This document shows positions 54,596-64,000 of a stretch of DNA of 64,000 nt, piece by piece. The notes under the pieces are model-generated. The model saw nothing but the letters and a program-made list of their open reading frames with translations, ran no database searches and had not been told where the DNA came from. The translations under genes were made by a program, and so were the position numbers. The stretch is taken from NCBI RefSeq assembly GCF_010731295.1, contig NZ_AP022579.1:124001-188000 (forward strand), given 5' to 3'. Position 1 is the first letter of the stretch. Every line of letters starts with the position of its first letter. This stretch comes from Mycolicibacterium boenickei. GTDB lineage: Bacteria; Actinomycetota; Actinomycetes; Mycobacteriales; Mycobacteriaceae.

Positions 54596-55432
54596 ATGCC
54601 GACCATCACGACTTCGGACAATGTCGAGATCTTCTATCGGGACTGGGGTTCGGGCCAACCCATAGTCTTCAGCCACGGTTGGCCGTTGTCCGCCGACGAC
54701 TGGGACACGTTCATGCTGTTCTTCCTGCAGCACGGCTATCGCGTCGTGGCCCACGACCGGCGCGGGCACGGACGCTCCTCGCACGTGGCCGACGGCCACG
54801 ACATGGACCACTATGCCGACGACCTCGCCGCCGTGGTCCGACACCTGGACCTGCGCGACGCCATCCACGTCGGGCACTCCACCGGCGGCGGTGAGCTGGT
54901 GCACTACCTCGCCCGCCACGGCCTGGACCGGGCCGCTCATGCGGTCCTGATCAGCTCGGTGCCGCCACTGATGGTCAAGACCGACGCCAACCCCGGTGGG
55001 CTGCCCAAATCGGTGTTCGACGACCTTCAGGCCCAACTGGCGGCGAACCGCTCGGTGTTCTACCGCGCATTGCCCTCAGGCCCGTTCTACGGCTTCAACC
55101 GGGAACAGGAGAAGACCCCGCAGCCTGCCCGCGAGGCGATCATCGCCAACTGGTGGCGCCAGGGCATGATGGGCGACCCCAAGGCGCATTACGACGGCAT
55201 CGTGGCGTTCTCCCAGACCGATTTCACCGAGGATCTCAAGAAGATCACCTTGCCGTCGCTGGTCATGCACGGCGACGACGACCAGATCGTGCCGTACGCG
55301 GACTCCGGGCCGCTGTCGGCCGAGCTCCTGCCGAACTCGACACTCAAGACCTACGAGGGATTCCCGCACGGCATGCCGACCACCCAGGCCGAGACCATCA
55401 TGGCCGATCTACTCGAGTGGCTGCGCTCCTGA
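54596..55432 (+). CDS. Alpha/beta hydrolase (non-haem chloroperoxidase type)
   Basis: A 278-residue alpha/beta hydrolase. The oxyanion region is FSHGWPLSADDW, the nucleophile is Ser in GHSTGGGE (about 97-104), the acid is Asp in HGDDDQIVP and the His is in GFPHGMP. These features match the chloroperoxidase/perhydrolase group (TIGR-type arylesterases). It follows the aconitase-like gene by 47 bases. The substrate is unknown. Confidence 0.9.
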   Translation: MPTITTSDNVEIFYRDWGSGQPIVFSHGWPLSADDWDTFMLFFLQHGYRVVAHDRRGHGRSSHVADGHDMDHYADDLAAVVRHLDLRDAIHVGHSTGGGELVHYLARHGLDRAAHAVLISSVPPLMVKTDANPGGLPKSVFDDLQAQLAANRSVFYRALPSGPFYGFNREQEKTPQPAREAIIANWWRQGMMGDPKAHYDGIVAFSQTDFTEDLKKITLPSLVMHGDDDQIVPYADSGPLSAELLPNSTLKTYEGFPHGMPTTQAETIMADLLEWLRS

Positions 55433-55455
55433 AACAGGTTGTCCCCGAAGGCGGA

Positions 55456-56583
55456 TCAGGCCGCGCGCAGCTGACGCAGGCCCTGCACGGCCTCGTAGTG
55501 CCCGATCAGCTCATCGCAGATGGCCGGCCAGGTGCGGCTCAGCACGCTGCGCCGCGCGGCTACCGAGTAGCGCGGCCGCTCTGCGATCAGGTGATCGACG
55601 GAAGCCGGCAGCGCCGACTCGAATTCACCGACCGGAAGCAACAACCCGGTGCGGTACGGCGCCACCAGGTCCCTGGGCCCGCCGGCGTCGGGCGCGATCA
55701 CCGGCAGCCCGGAGGCCATCGCCTCCTGCACGGCCTGGCAGAACGTCTCATGCTCACCCGGGTGGACGAACACGTCCATGCTGGCGTACGCCGAAGCCAG
55801 GGCCGCACCGTGCAGTTCCCCGGTGAAAACGGCTGTGGGAAGCACAGTTTGAAGCTTGTCCCGGTCCACCCCGTCACCCACCACGACCAGCTGCAGATCG
55901 TCGCGCCCGGCCAGCGCGGCCAATCGCTCCACGTGCTTCTCCGGGGCCAGCCGGCCGACGAACCCGACGACCGGCTTGCCCTCGGGCGACCACGCGGCAC
56001 GCAGCTGCTCATCGCGGGCCGACGGCGCGAAACCGGTGATGTCAACCCCGCGGCCCCACTTGAACACCCGCGGAATGCGATGGGCTTCAAGGTTTTCCAT
56101 CGCGGAGGTGGACGGAGCCAGGGTGCGGTCGGCCTTGCTGTGCAGGCGCCGCGTCCACGCCCACGAGGCGCGCGAGAGGATGCCGACACCGTAGCTCTCG
56201 GCGAAGCCCGCGACATCGGTCTGGAACACCGCAACCGTGGGCACGCCCAGGTACCGGGCGGCGTGCACGCCACCCCAGCCGAGCAGCGCCGGTGACGCGA
56301 GGTGGACGACGTCGGGGTTGAATCCGCGGAGCACATTCACCATCCGGGGCCGCGGCACACCCAGCGGCAGCGAAGTCACCTTGGGAAACATCCGCGACGG
56401 CACGCGGTGCACCCGCACCCCGTCATGCACGCGGTCGGCCGGCGGCTGACCCCGCGGGGTGTCCGGGGCGATGACGAGTACCTCGTGGCCGGTGCGGCGG
56501 AGATGCTCGATCACCCGAAGCACCGAGTTGGTGACGCCGTTGACATTCGGGAGGAAGGACTCTGCAACGATTGCAACGCGCAC
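55456..56583 (-). CDS. mgtA: GDP-mannose-dependent alpha-mannosyltransferase MgtA
   Basis: A 375-residue GT4 glycosyltransferase with a GTG start at 56583. The N-terminus [17 protein letters not shown] and the acceptor-side region are followed by [26 protein letters not shown] and the EX7E motif in [23 protein letters not shown]. It corresponds to Rv0557 (MgtA/PimB'), which adds mannose from GDP-mannose to a glucuronic-acid diacylglycerol precursor of lipomannan-like glycolipids or to PIM. It is divergent from the DsbA-like gene, with 89 bases between. Confidence 0.92.
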   Translation of the reverse strand: MRVAIVAESFLPNVNGVTNSVLRVIEHLRRTGHEVLVIAPDTPRGQPPADRVHDGVRVHRVPSRMFPKVTSLPLGVPRPRMVNVLRGFNPDVVHLASPALLGWGGVHAARYLGVPTVAVFQTDVAGFAESYGVGILSRASWAWTRRLHSKADRTLAPSTSAMENLEAHRIPRVFKWGRGVDITGFAPSARDEQLRAAWSPEGKPVVGFVGRLAPEKHVERLAALAGRDDLQLVVVGDGVDRDKLQTVLPTAVFTGELHGAALASAYASMDVFVHPGEHETFCQAVQEAMASGLPVIAPDAGGPRDLVAPYRTGLLLPVGEFESALPASVDHLIAERPRYSVAARRSVLSRTWPAICDELIGHYEAVQGLRQLRAA

Positions 56584-56672
56584 ACCTGGATGCTCCCAGC
56601 AGCACCTGTCCCCGAGGTAGCGTCCGGGGATACGACACGCTAAAACCTGATGCGCGGGTCTAGGGTTGCCAC

Positions 56673-57365
56673 ATGCGATTGTCCCGCGTTGCTGCAGCAA
56701 TGCTGGCCGTGCTGGCCTTGTCCGTTGCGGGCGCCACGGCGGGCTGCACCCGGCTCGTCGACGGCAGCGCACAGGCCGACGGAAACAAGCCGGGCACCGA
56801 GATCACCGAGGACGGCGCGGGCATCCTGATCGGCTTTCCGGATGCGCCCGCCCAGATCGAGTTCTTCACCGAGCCGCAGTGCCCGGCCTGCGCGCACCTG
56901 CAGCATGAGTCCGGCGCCGCCATCGCCGCCGCCGTCGGCCAGGGCCGCCTGGCGGTGACCTACCGGCCGCTGACCTTCCTGGACAGGTCGGTCACCGAGT
57001 ATTCGGCCCACGTCGCCAACGCCCTGTTCCTCGCCGCAGGCCCGAACACGACCGGGGCGGCGTTCCAGGCCTTCGTGCAGGATCTGTGGGGCCACCAGGA
57101 ACCCGAGGGCTCACCCGGCCCCACCGACGACGCCATCGCCGCCATGGCGTCGGCGAGCGGGGTGGGCTCCGAGCAGACCGACCGGATCGCCGCCGGTGAG
57201 CAGATCATCGATCCCGACGAGCTCAACGACGCCAACGCCGAACTGCTCAGCGAAACCCAGTACGAGGTGTCCACCCCGGCGATCTACGACCTCGTCGGCG
57301 AGCAGGTGGTCGACACCAGCGACCCCGACTGGCTGGCCAAACTGCTGGCTACGCCGAGGAGCTGA
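56673..57365 (+). CDS. DsbA/thioredoxin-like lipoprotein
   Basis: A 230-residue protein with a signal peptide ending in lipobox ATAGC. The mature domain starts VDGSAQ and has a thioredoxin fold with the active-site motif [10 protein letters not shown] (CPAC) near residue 70, and a cis-Pro region at [10 protein letters not shown]. It is probably an envelope thiol oxidoreductase, fixed in the membrane by its lipid. It is convergent with the DUF3592-type gene, overlapping its 3' end by 17 bases. It is not part of the Rv0555-Rv0557 block as I recall it, so it looks like an insertion. Confidence 0.87.
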   Translation: MRLSRVAAAMLAVLALSVAGATAGCTRLVDGSAQADGNKPGTEITEDGAGILIGFPDAPAQIEFFTEPQCPACAHLQHESGAAIAAAVGQGRLAVTYRPLTFLDRSVTEYSAHVANALFLAAGPNTTGAAFQAFVQDLWGHQEPEGSPGPTDDAIAAMASASGVGSEQTDRIAAGEQIIDPDELNDANAELLSETQYEVSTPAIYDLVGEQVVDTSDPDWLAKLLATPRS

Positions 57366-57870
57366 CCGGGCTCAACCGTCGCTGCAGGAACGCCAGCAGC
57401 GTCAGCGCGGCGGCCGCCACCAGCCAGCCCACCACCGCGATCGACCCGGCCGGGATGATCGCCAGCGATGCGTCGCGGTCGCGGACCCGCACCAGATCGG
57501 GATTGTTCTTGTCGTACTCGACGTAGATCCGCATCCCGGTGTCGAGTTCGGACGGATACAGCACTCCCAGCTCGGGCCGGTACGTCACGCGGTCGGGTGT
57601 CACGAACTCGATGGTCGAGCGGCGCGGCCCGGCGCTGAGCACCTCGGCGGCGGCCACACCCATGTTGCGCTCGATCTGCTGGTCGTTGCGCCAGGCGCCG
57701 ACCACCAGCAGCACCGACTGCAACGTGACCAGACATGCGGCGATCACCACACCGATCCGCACCCGGCGGATGATCCGCTGCGACCGTGTCTCGCCCGGTT
57801 CGCCGTACAGATGCGGAATCAGCGGTTGCACCAGCGCCCGCAGCCGCGCCGCGATCTGCGCGGGCCTCAC
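57349..57870 (-). CDS. Membrane protein, Rv0556-like (DUF3592)
   Basis: A 173-residue protein with a GTG start at 57870, forming a 4-base overlap with the menD stop. It has two membrane helices (about 37-57 and 142-162) around an extracytoplasmic domain with [17 protein letters not shown], the DUF3592 pattern. It corresponds to Rv0556, which always follows menD in the conserved backbone. Translational coupling to menD suggests a link to menaquinone synthesis, but its function is unknown. Confidence 0.87.
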   Translation of the reverse strand: MRPAQIAARLRALVQPLIPHLYGEPGETRSQRIIRRVRIGVVIAACLVTLQSVLLVVGAWRNDQQIERNMGVAAAEVLSAGPRRSTIEFVTPDRVTYRPELGVLYPSELDTGMRIYVEYDKNNPDLVRVRDRDASLAIIPAGSIAVVGWLVAAAALTLLAFLQRRLSPVSSSA

Positions 57871-59504
57871 AGGGCAGCCTTGATCGACGCGTGCAGGGCA
57901 CGCAGCGACGACCGGTCGGCCTTCACCTCCAGCACCCGCATGCCCTCGAAGGGTTCGGCCAGCGCGGCGGCGAGATCGCCGACCTCCAGCTGCCGGCTGT
58001 CGACGTGATAGGCCCGGCACAACGCGGCCACGTCCACATCGTGCGGGGTGCCGAAGATCCGCGACGAGACGTCGGCGAACCGTGGATCGCCCTGCTCGAG
58101 CAGCTCGAAGATGCCGCCACCGTTGTCGTTGGACACCACGATCGTCAGATTGCGCGGCGTCGGCTCGGTCGGCCCGATCAGCAGGCCCGAGCTGTCGTGC
58201 ACGAAGGTCAGATCCCCGATCAGCGCGATGGTCCGGCCGTCGTGCGCCAGCGCCGCACCGATTGCCGTCGACACCGTGCCGTCGATACCGGCCACACCGC
58301 GGTTGGACCGCACCTTGACGCCCTCGGCACTCAGCCCCACCAGGGCGGCGTCACGCACCGGATTGGACGCCCCGAGCACCAGCTGGTCCCCCTGGCGCAG
58401 CGCGTCGGTCACGACCGCGGCCACGTGCAGGCCGGTGGTCAGCGGATGCGACGCGAGCTGCTGGCGCACCGCCGCCACGGCGTGCTTGTTGAGCTCGGCG
58501 CAGCGGTCCAGCCAGGCCGGGTCCGGCGTGCCGGTGGTCACCGCGCGGGTGCCGGTGGCCATCGAATTGCCCGAGACGTCGGGCCAGCGCGGGCCGGTGG
58601 TCAGGGCGTAGACCGGCACCGCGGGATCGGCCAGCAATGCCGAAACCGGCCGATGCAGGGTGGGACGGCCCAGCATGATGACCTGCTTGGGATGCACGAG
58701 CCGCAGCGCCAGCGGGTGCAGCGGGTTCTCCGGACGCGGCGCCGTGGGCTCGGCCACCGTCGGCAATCCGGCCAGATTCGGGTGCACGCCGGCACCGTGG
58801 CCGGCGATCACCACGGTGTCCGGGGTGAGGTCGATCTCCAGCGGCTGGTCGAAGCTCACCGGAGGGGTGTAGGTCCACGGTTTGCCGTCCGGGCGGCCGG
58901 CCGGGAACCCGGCGTCCCCGTGTGCGCTGTCGGGAACCAGCGGTTCGCGCAACGGAATGTCGAACTGCACCGGCCCGGCGTTGGCCGTGCGGGATCCGGT
59001 GGCCGCCGCCAGCACCCGGCAGGTCGCCGAGCGCCACTGGGCGTTGAGGGTGTCCAGTTCGCCCGGCTGGTGGCCGGTCAGATCGGGTGCGAGCCCCACG
59101 CTGATGTTGGCCCGCACCTGGGTGCCGAAATACCCCAGCTGCTCGAAGGTCTGGTTGGCGCCGGTGCCCAACATCTCATAGGGCCGGTTCGCGCTGAGCA
59201 CGATCAGCGGCACCCGGGCGTAGTTGGCCTCGACCACCGCAGGGCCGAGGTTGGCCACCGCCGTGCCCGAGGTCATCGCGATACAGACCGGCGCCCGCTC
59301 GGCCACCGCGAGCCCGACGGCCAGGTAGCCGGCCGTGCGCTCGTCGATCCGCACGTGCAGGCGGATGCGGCCGGCCCGGTCGGCGTCGGACAGCGCGAAC
59401 GCCAGCGGGGCGTTACGCGAGCCCGGGCACAGCACGACATCGCGGACACCGCCGCGGATCAGTTCGTCGACGACTACGCGCGCCTGTGCCGTCGAGGGGT
59501 TCAC
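57867..59504 (-). CDS. menD: SEPHCHC synthase MenD
   Basis: A 545-residue ThDP enzyme. The second of two adjacent GTG codons (59504) gives the expected [11 protein letters not shown] start. The conserved N-terminal block [31 protein letters not shown], and [17 protein letters not shown] are followed by the C-terminal ThDP-binding [13 protein letters not shown] and [11 protein letters not shown]. It joins isochorismate and 2-oxoglutarate to start the naphthoquinone ring pathway. It corresponds to Rv0555. Confidence 0.95.
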   Translation of the reverse strand: MNPSTAQARVVVDELIRGGVRDVVLCPGSRNAPLAFALSDADRAGRIRLHVRIDERTAGYLAVGLAVAERAPVCIAMTSGTAVANLGPAVVEANYARVPLIVLSANRPYEMLGTGANQTFEQLGYFGTQVRANISVGLAPDLTGHQPGELDTLNAQWRSATCRVLAAATGSRTANAGPVQFDIPLREPLVPDSAHGDAGFPAGRPDGKPWTYTPPVSFDQPLEIDLTPDTVVIAGHGAGVHPNLAGLPTVAEPTAPRPENPLHPLALRLVHPKQVIMLGRPTLHRPVSALLADPAVPVYALTTGPRWPDVSGNSMATGTRAVTTGTPDPAWLDRCAELNKHAVAAVRQQLASHPLTTGLHVAAVVTDALRQGDQLVLGASNPVRDAALVGLSAEGVKVRSNRGVAGIDGTVSTAIGAALAHDGRTIALIGDLTFVHDSSGLLIGPTEPTPRNLTIVVSNDNGGGIFELLEQGDPRFADVSSRIFGTPHDVDVAALCRAYHVDSRQLEVGDLAAALAEPFEGMRVLEVKADRSSLRALHASIKAAL

Positions 59505-59520
59505 CACTCCACCCTATTCG

Positions 59521-60321
59521 TCAGTACTGACCGGTCTGGGCGGTCTGACCGGCCAGAAACTCGAGCAGCGCGGCGTTGACTTCCTCGGGCTTCTCGATGA
59601 AACCCAGGTGCCCGGTGTCAGGGATCTCCAGATACCGCGCGGTGGGGATCGCGTCGGCCACCTCACGACCCAGATGTGCGGGCAACACCACGTCGTCGGC
59701 AAACCCCATGACCAGTACCGGGGTGGTGATGGACCGATAGGCCGGAAGCCGGTTGTCCTCAGGCCCGACATCGAGCTGTGTGAGCAGACCCGGGGTCTGC
59801 TTGGTGGGCCACATGGTGAACATCTCGGCCCAGTCGCGCACCAGGCGGTCGTCGTTCAGGGTCTTGGGCGAGAAGCTCTCCAGCATCCGCATCTTCGCGT
59901 CGAACTTCGGCGGCAGCGCAACCCCCGAGGTCGCGAAGTCCCGCTCGGCGTCGCGGAAGAACTCGCGGGCCCGGTCGTGCCGGCCGCGGGTGGCCATCAG
60001 AACCGCCGAGCGCACCAGGTCAGGGCGGGCCAGCATCAGTTCCTGGGCGATGTAGGAGCCCATCGACACGCCCACGACGTGCGCGGGTGCGGCGCCCAGC
60101 TTCTCGATCAGCTCGGCGGTGTCGGCCACCATCTGCGTGGTACCGAACCCCGCGGCGTTCTCCGTCGCGCCGACCCCGCGGTTGTCGAAGGTGATGACGC
60201 GGTAGCCCGCGCGCTGCAACGCCGGGACCTGATGCAGATGCCAGGTGCGGCCTGCGCCTCCGCGGCCGGCGATGAGCAGCACCGGCTGGCCCTTGCCTCG
60301 GTCGTCATAAGCCAGATTCAC
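59521..60321 (-). CDS. bpoC: Alpha/beta hydrolase, BpoC-like; candidate MenH
   Basis: A 266-residue alpha/beta hydrolase. The nucleophile is Ser in GVSMGSYIAQ, the acid is in GFADDVVLP and the His is in DTGHLGFIEKP. It corresponds to Rv0554, annotated in M. tuberculosis as BpoC, a non-haem peroxidase-like protein. It lies 16 bases before menD on the same strand and next to menC. In other bacteria an alpha/beta hydrolase in this place is MenH, which turns SEPHCHC into SHCHC, so MenH activity is a plausible alternative. Confidence 0.88.
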   Translation of the reverse strand: MNLAYDDRGKGQPVLLIAGRGGAGRTWHLHQVPALQRAGYRVITFDNRGVGATENAAGFGTTQMVADTAELIEKLGAAPAHVVGVSMGSYIAQELMLARPDLVRSAVLMATRGRHDRAREFFRDAERDFATSGVALPPKFDAKMRMLESFSPKTLNDDRLVRDWAEMFTMWPTKQTPGLLTQLDVGPEDNRLPAYRSITTPVLVMGFADDVVLPAHLGREVADAIPTARYLEIPDTGHLGFIEKPEEVNAALLEFLAGQTAQTGQY

Positions 60322-60376
60322 CCGGCCAGACTACGGGCCGGGTACTTGATGCCTCTTAATGCACCAGATCACGCGC

Positions 60377-61120
60377 TCAGGTCGAACTGGCGCTCATGCG
60401 CTTGTTACGCCCCCGCACCCGCCGGATCGCCTGATCCCACGCCAGCAGCACCCCCGCCTTGAGCGGTTCCGGCTTGATCATGTCCTTGCTGAGCAGGGCG
60501 GTGGCACCGGCCTTCGTGGACGCACTCGCCTTCGACATATGCCCGGAATCGAACGGCGGCTGGGGGTCGTACTCGATCATCAGCTGGATGGCCTTGGCCT
60601 TCGCCTCCCCGCCGATCTGACCGGCCAGCCACATGGCCAGGTCGATCCCGGCCGAGACGCCCGCCGCCGTGATCACCTTGCCGTCGGCTTCGGCGCGCAC
60701 GATGCGCTGATCCCCCACCGGCTTCGCGCCCATCAGCTTCAACGCGCTCAGCACCGACCAGTGCGACGTGGCCGGCTTCCCGTCGAGCAGGCCCGCCGCG
60801 GCCAAGGCCACCGAACCCGAGCACACCGACGCCATCCAGGTGGTTCCCGGATACACCTGACGCAGCCAGTCGAGCACCTTTTCGTCCCGGGCCACCATGG
60901 TGGTGCCCGGTCCGCCGGGCACCAGCACCACATCGGGCGACGGGGTTTCGTCGAAACTGTGGGTGGCCCCCACCATCAGCACGCCGGAGTCGGCGGTGAC
61001 GGGACCCGGCTCATGCCACACGAACCGCACCTCGGTGTCAGGCAGGTTGCGCAGCACCTCGTAGGGCCCGATGAAGTCGAGCGCCGTGAAGCTGGGATAC
61101 AACACGATTGCGATCTGCAT
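60377..61120 (-). CDS. DJ-1/PfpI family protein
   Basis: A 247-residue protein; the ATG at 61120 has GAAAGGAAC upstream. The fold is shown by VPGGPGTTM and the nucleophile-elbow MASVCSGSVALAAAGLLDG with the reactive Cys at about residue 98, then TSHW. The C-terminal extension is Lys/Ala-rich. It starts 11 bases after the upstream GlxA-type regulator, so both are probably one operon. Members include thiol hydratases such as isonitrile hydratase; the reaction here is unknown. Confidence 0.87.
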   Translation of the reverse strand: MQIAIVLYPSFTALDFIGPYEVLRNLPDTEVRFVWHEPGPVTADSGVLMVGATHSFDETPSPDVVLVPGGPGTTMVARDEKVLDWLRQVYPGTTWMASVCSGSVALAAAGLLDGKPATSHWSVLSALKLMGAKPVGDQRIVRAEADGKVITAAGVSAGIDLAMWLAGQIGGEAKAKAIQLMIEYDPQPPFDSGHMSKASASTKAGATALLSKDMIKPEPLKAGVLLAWDQAIRRVRGRNKRMSASST

Positions 61121-61131
61121 ATCTGTTCCTT

Positions 61132-62172
61132 TCACGCGGAAAACTCTGCGCTCCTCGCATGCGAGGAGATCTTGCGGTACTGGTCAGGTGAAATGCCCAG
61201 GCGCCGAACGAAATTGCGCCTCATGGTCTCCGCGGTGCCGAAACCGCAGCGCAAGGCGATCGCGGTGACGGTGTCATCGGATTCCTCGAGCTGGCGGCGC
61301 GCGGCATCGGTGCGGATGCGCTCGACATAGGCACCCGGCGCCTCGCCGACCTCGTCGGTGAACACCCGGGTGAAATGCCGCGGGCTCATCGCCGCCCGCC
61401 GGGCCAGCTCGGAAATGCTGTGTGTGCCACCGGGTTCGAACTCGATGGACTCCTGCACCGCACGGATCGGGGCCCGCTTGGCCCGCGGCATCCACACCGG
61501 TGCGGCGAACTGCGTCTGCCCACCCGGCCGACGCAGGTAGAGCACGAGGTAGCGGGCGACAGTCTGCGCGACGTCGGTGCCGTAGTCGTCCTCGACCAGC
61601 GCCAGCGCCAGGTCGATGCCCGCGGTGACCCCGGCCGCGGTCCACACCTGCTCGGAGCTTCTGACGAAGATCGGCTCCGGATCGACTGCCACCGAAGGGA
61701 ATTCCGCTGCCATCCGGCGAGCCTCGGACCAGTGGGTGGTGGCCGGGCAGCCATCGAGCAGGCCGGCCTGCGCAGCCAGGAACGCTCCCGTGCAGACACT
61801 GACGACGCGGCGGGCGTGGCGCGAGGCGGTGCTGATCCAGTCGACGACTGCCGGGTTGGCCCGGGCGGTGTCGGCACCGATGCCGCCGGGGATGACGATC
61901 GTGTCGATCGGATCGTGGGGATCGGGCAGCGGCGCGGAGACGAACTCCAAGCCGGTGAGAGTGGTGACGGGCTGACCGTCCACGGCGGTCAACGTGACGG
62001 CATAGCCGTCCGCAGCCCTGTCCAGACCCGCCAGGGCCAGCGTGGCGGTGGCGAACACGTCGAAGGGCCCCACCAGGTCCAGCGCCTGCACCCCGGCATA
62101 GCCCAGGATCACCACCGATCGCCTCACGTCTTCAGTGTTCGCGACCTTGGCGATGGCGTCTATGCCATGCAC
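61132..62172 (-). CDS. GlxA-family AraC regulator with DJ-1 domain
   Basis: A 346-residue regulator. The N-terminal DJ-1/PfpI-like domain has IPGGIGADT and VVSVCTGAFLAAQAGLLDG, followed by ATTHW. The C-terminal AraC domain has two helix-turn-helix motifs: SISELARRAAMSPRHFTRVF and VTAIALRCGFGTAETMRRNF. The ATG at 62172 is used; a GTG at 62127 is possible. It shares its N-terminal fold with the next gene and probably regulates it. Confidence 0.9.
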   Translation of the reverse strand: MHGIDAIAKVANTEDVRRSVVILGYAGVQALDLVGPFDVFATATLALAGLDRAADGYAVTLTAVDGQPVTTLTGLEFVSAPLPDPHDPIDTIVIPGGIGADTARANPAVVDWISTASRHARRVVSVCTGAFLAAQAGLLDGCPATTHWSEARRMAAEFPSVAVDPEPIFVRSSEQVWTAAGVTAGIDLALALVEDDYGTDVAQTVARYLVLYLRRPGGQTQFAAPVWMPRAKRAPIRAVQESIEFEPGGTHSISELARRAAMSPRHFTRVFTDEVGEAPGAYVERIRTDAARRQLEESDDTVTAIALRCGFGTAETMRRNFVRRLGISPDQYRKISSHARSAEFSA

Positions 62173-62289
62173 CCCACAAATCAGGACATGGGCTGGGTTT
62201 GTCGGACGGCGTCACGCCAGTGTGGCGCTCCGCCTCGACAGTTGCTCTAGCGTCGCAATGCCCGCCGCGGTCTGCGCCCGGACCTGGCT

Positions 62290-62341
62290 ATTGTCACGCT
62301 GGCGTGGCGTTCGAGGCCGACAGTTGCCCCAGCGTGACAAT
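62290..62341. repeat. 13-bp perfect inverted repeat in the menC-regulator gap
   Basis: ATTGTCACGCTGG (62290-62302) and its exact complement (62329-62341) flank 26 bases. A degenerate second copy (about 62209-62256) precedes it, sharing TGGCG...GACAGTTGC. It lies just after menC on its coding strand and may also serve as a terminator. Confidence 0.65.
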
Positions 62342-62359
62342 CGTGACGTGAGGTGAGGT

Positions 62360-63355
62360 TCAGGCCGATGCCGCCCCAGAGCCGCCGAGATTCCCGACGG
62401 CATAGCAGTCCCGCACCCGATCGATCCACCATTGCTGGCGCTGCGGCGCCGCCGCCAATGCGGACAGCCGCGCCGGATCCGGCACGACCGCCTCCACCGG
62501 CAGGTACCCGTCGACCGGAGCGGCCACCTCGGCCACGTCCTCCACGAAAAATCCGCCCGTGCCCAGCCCACACGCGTGCCGCAATTCGGGTAGCGCGGCG
62601 GCGGCCAGCAGTCCGCGGGCAATACCCACGGCGGAGTCCAGCGCGCTGGACACCACGATCGGAATGTCGATCTGCGCGGCGATGTCGAGCATGCGGGCCA
62701 CCCCACCCAGCGGCGCCACCTTGAGCACCGCGACATCAGCGGCGCGGGCCCGCACCACCCGCAACGGATCGGACGCCTTGCGGATCGACTCGTCCGCGGC
62801 GATCGGCACGTCCACCTGCCGGCGCAGCGCGGCCAGCTCGTCGACCGTCGCGCACGGTTGCTCCAGATACTCCAGGGGCCCGTCGGCGGTCAGCGCGGCC
62901 GCGGCAGTCGCGGCCTCCGCCACCGTCCAGCCGCCGTTGGCATCCACCCGCACCACCGGAACCTGCGCGCGCACCGCGTTCACCCGCGCGACGTCATCGG
63001 CCAGGGTCTGGCCCGGCTCGGCCACCTTGACCTTGGCCGTACGCGCACCGGGGAACCGCGCCAGGATCTCGGCCACCTGGCCGGCCGGCACCGCGGGAAC
63101 CGTGGCGTTGATCGGCACCCGGTCACGGCGCACGGCGGGCGGCGGGCGATACGCGGCCTCCACGGCCGAGGCCAGCCACGCCGACGCCTCCGGCGCCTCG
63201 TATTCGAGGAACGCGCCGAACTCACCCCAGCCCGCCGGGCCGTCGATCAGGGCCACTTCACGAACGGTGATGCCGCGGAAGCGAACTCGCATCGGCAGGG
63301 CCACGACGTGAAGACGCGCGAGTATGTCGTCAAGCGTCGCCGTCGCGTCAGTCAC
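62360..63355 (-). CDS. menC: o-Succinylbenzoate synthase MenC
   Basis: A 331-residue enolase-superfamily enzyme. Catalytic Lys is expected in AKVKVAEPG; metal ligands are in VDANGGW, LEQPC and AADESI; the second Lys is in VLKVAPLGG. It dehydrates SHCHC to OSB in menaquinone synthesis. The GTG at 63355 matches the usual length; a TTG at 63373 is the upstream alternative. It corresponds to Rv0553. Confidence 0.93.
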   Translation of the reverse strand: MTDATATLDDILARLHVVALPMRVRFRGITVREVALIDGPAGWGEFGAFLEYEAPEASAWLASAVEAAYRPPPAVRRDRVPINATVPAVPAGQVAEILARFPGARTAKVKVAEPGQTLADDVARVNAVRAQVPVVRVDANGGWTVAEAATAAAALTADGPLEYLEQPCATVDELAALRRQVDVPIAADESIRKASDPLRVVRARAADVAVLKVAPLGGVARMLDIAAQIDIPIVVSSALDSAVGIARGLLAAAALPELRHACGLGTGGFFVEDVAEVAAPVDGYLPVEAVVPDPARLSALAAAPQRQQWWIDRVRDCYAVGNLGGSGAASA

Positions 63356-63377
63356 GCCGTCAATGATGCCCAAACGA

Positions 63378-64000
<623 letters not shown>

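Noticed and set aside
57786..59579. 597-residue plus-strand open frame
   Set aside because: It is antisense to menD; menD has full conservation of ThDP-enzyme motifs.

Overview
The window is high-GC actinobacterial DNA that reads as a fast-growing Mycobacterium (Mycolicibacterium type). The evidence is two complete mce operons, mycobacterial lipoproteins and secreted proteins, an antigen-85-like esterase, and a gene backbone in the order and relative orientation I recall for M. tuberculosis Rv0553-Rv0566c. In that comparison the window is inverted: yajQ, gpsA, htpX, grcC1, menJ, menG, mgtA, Rv0556-like, menD, bpoC-like, menC.

Layout. 1-4.1 kb: the 3' part of a TQMAP-repeat, Thr/Pro-rich membrane protein, a small membrane protein, RtcB RNA ligase, tRNA-Tyr with a strong terminator, and yajQ. 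4.2-9.2 kb: an SsuABC-like importer with a flavin monooxygenase, and a secreted DUF3298-like protein. 9.2-18.9 kb (minus strand): mce operon 1 (yrbEA, yrbEB, mceA-F, Mce-associated protein); its mceA carries an apparent 1-nt frameshift. 19.4-26.4 kb: a divergent ArsR/MFS pair with two operator-like palindromes, gpsA, an XRE-cupin regulator divergent from an alcohol dehydrogenase and an APC permease, and two small secreted proteins. 26.5-31.5 kb: a two-component system and a SulP-STAS-carbonic anhydrase fusion. 31.7-39.1 kb: htpX, grcC1/menJ, TspO, a small HTH protein, PpnP, a CobW GTPase and a Tat-exported FAD oxidoreductase. 39.4-48.6 kb (plus strand): mce operon 2, followed by an MpaB-type oxygenase and a PknH_C-like lipoprotein. 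50.9-64 kb: menG, SDR, an aconitase-like protein, hydrolases, mgtA, a DsbA-like lipoprotein, menD, a MenH-like hydrolase, two DJ-1-domain proteins, menC and the end of an antigen-85-like esterase.

How it fits together. The men, grcC and menJ genes supply menaquinone: MenD and MenC make the naphthoate precursor, GrcC1 the polyprenyl tail, MenG methylates and MenJ saturates one isoprene unit. Variable blocks lie between the backbone genes. Three related hairpin repeats (about 4.1, 31.5 and 50.9 kb) each sit at a backbone/variable-block junction. Both mce operons share a near-identical 17-bp element (15/17) in their upstream regions, which suggests a common regulator.
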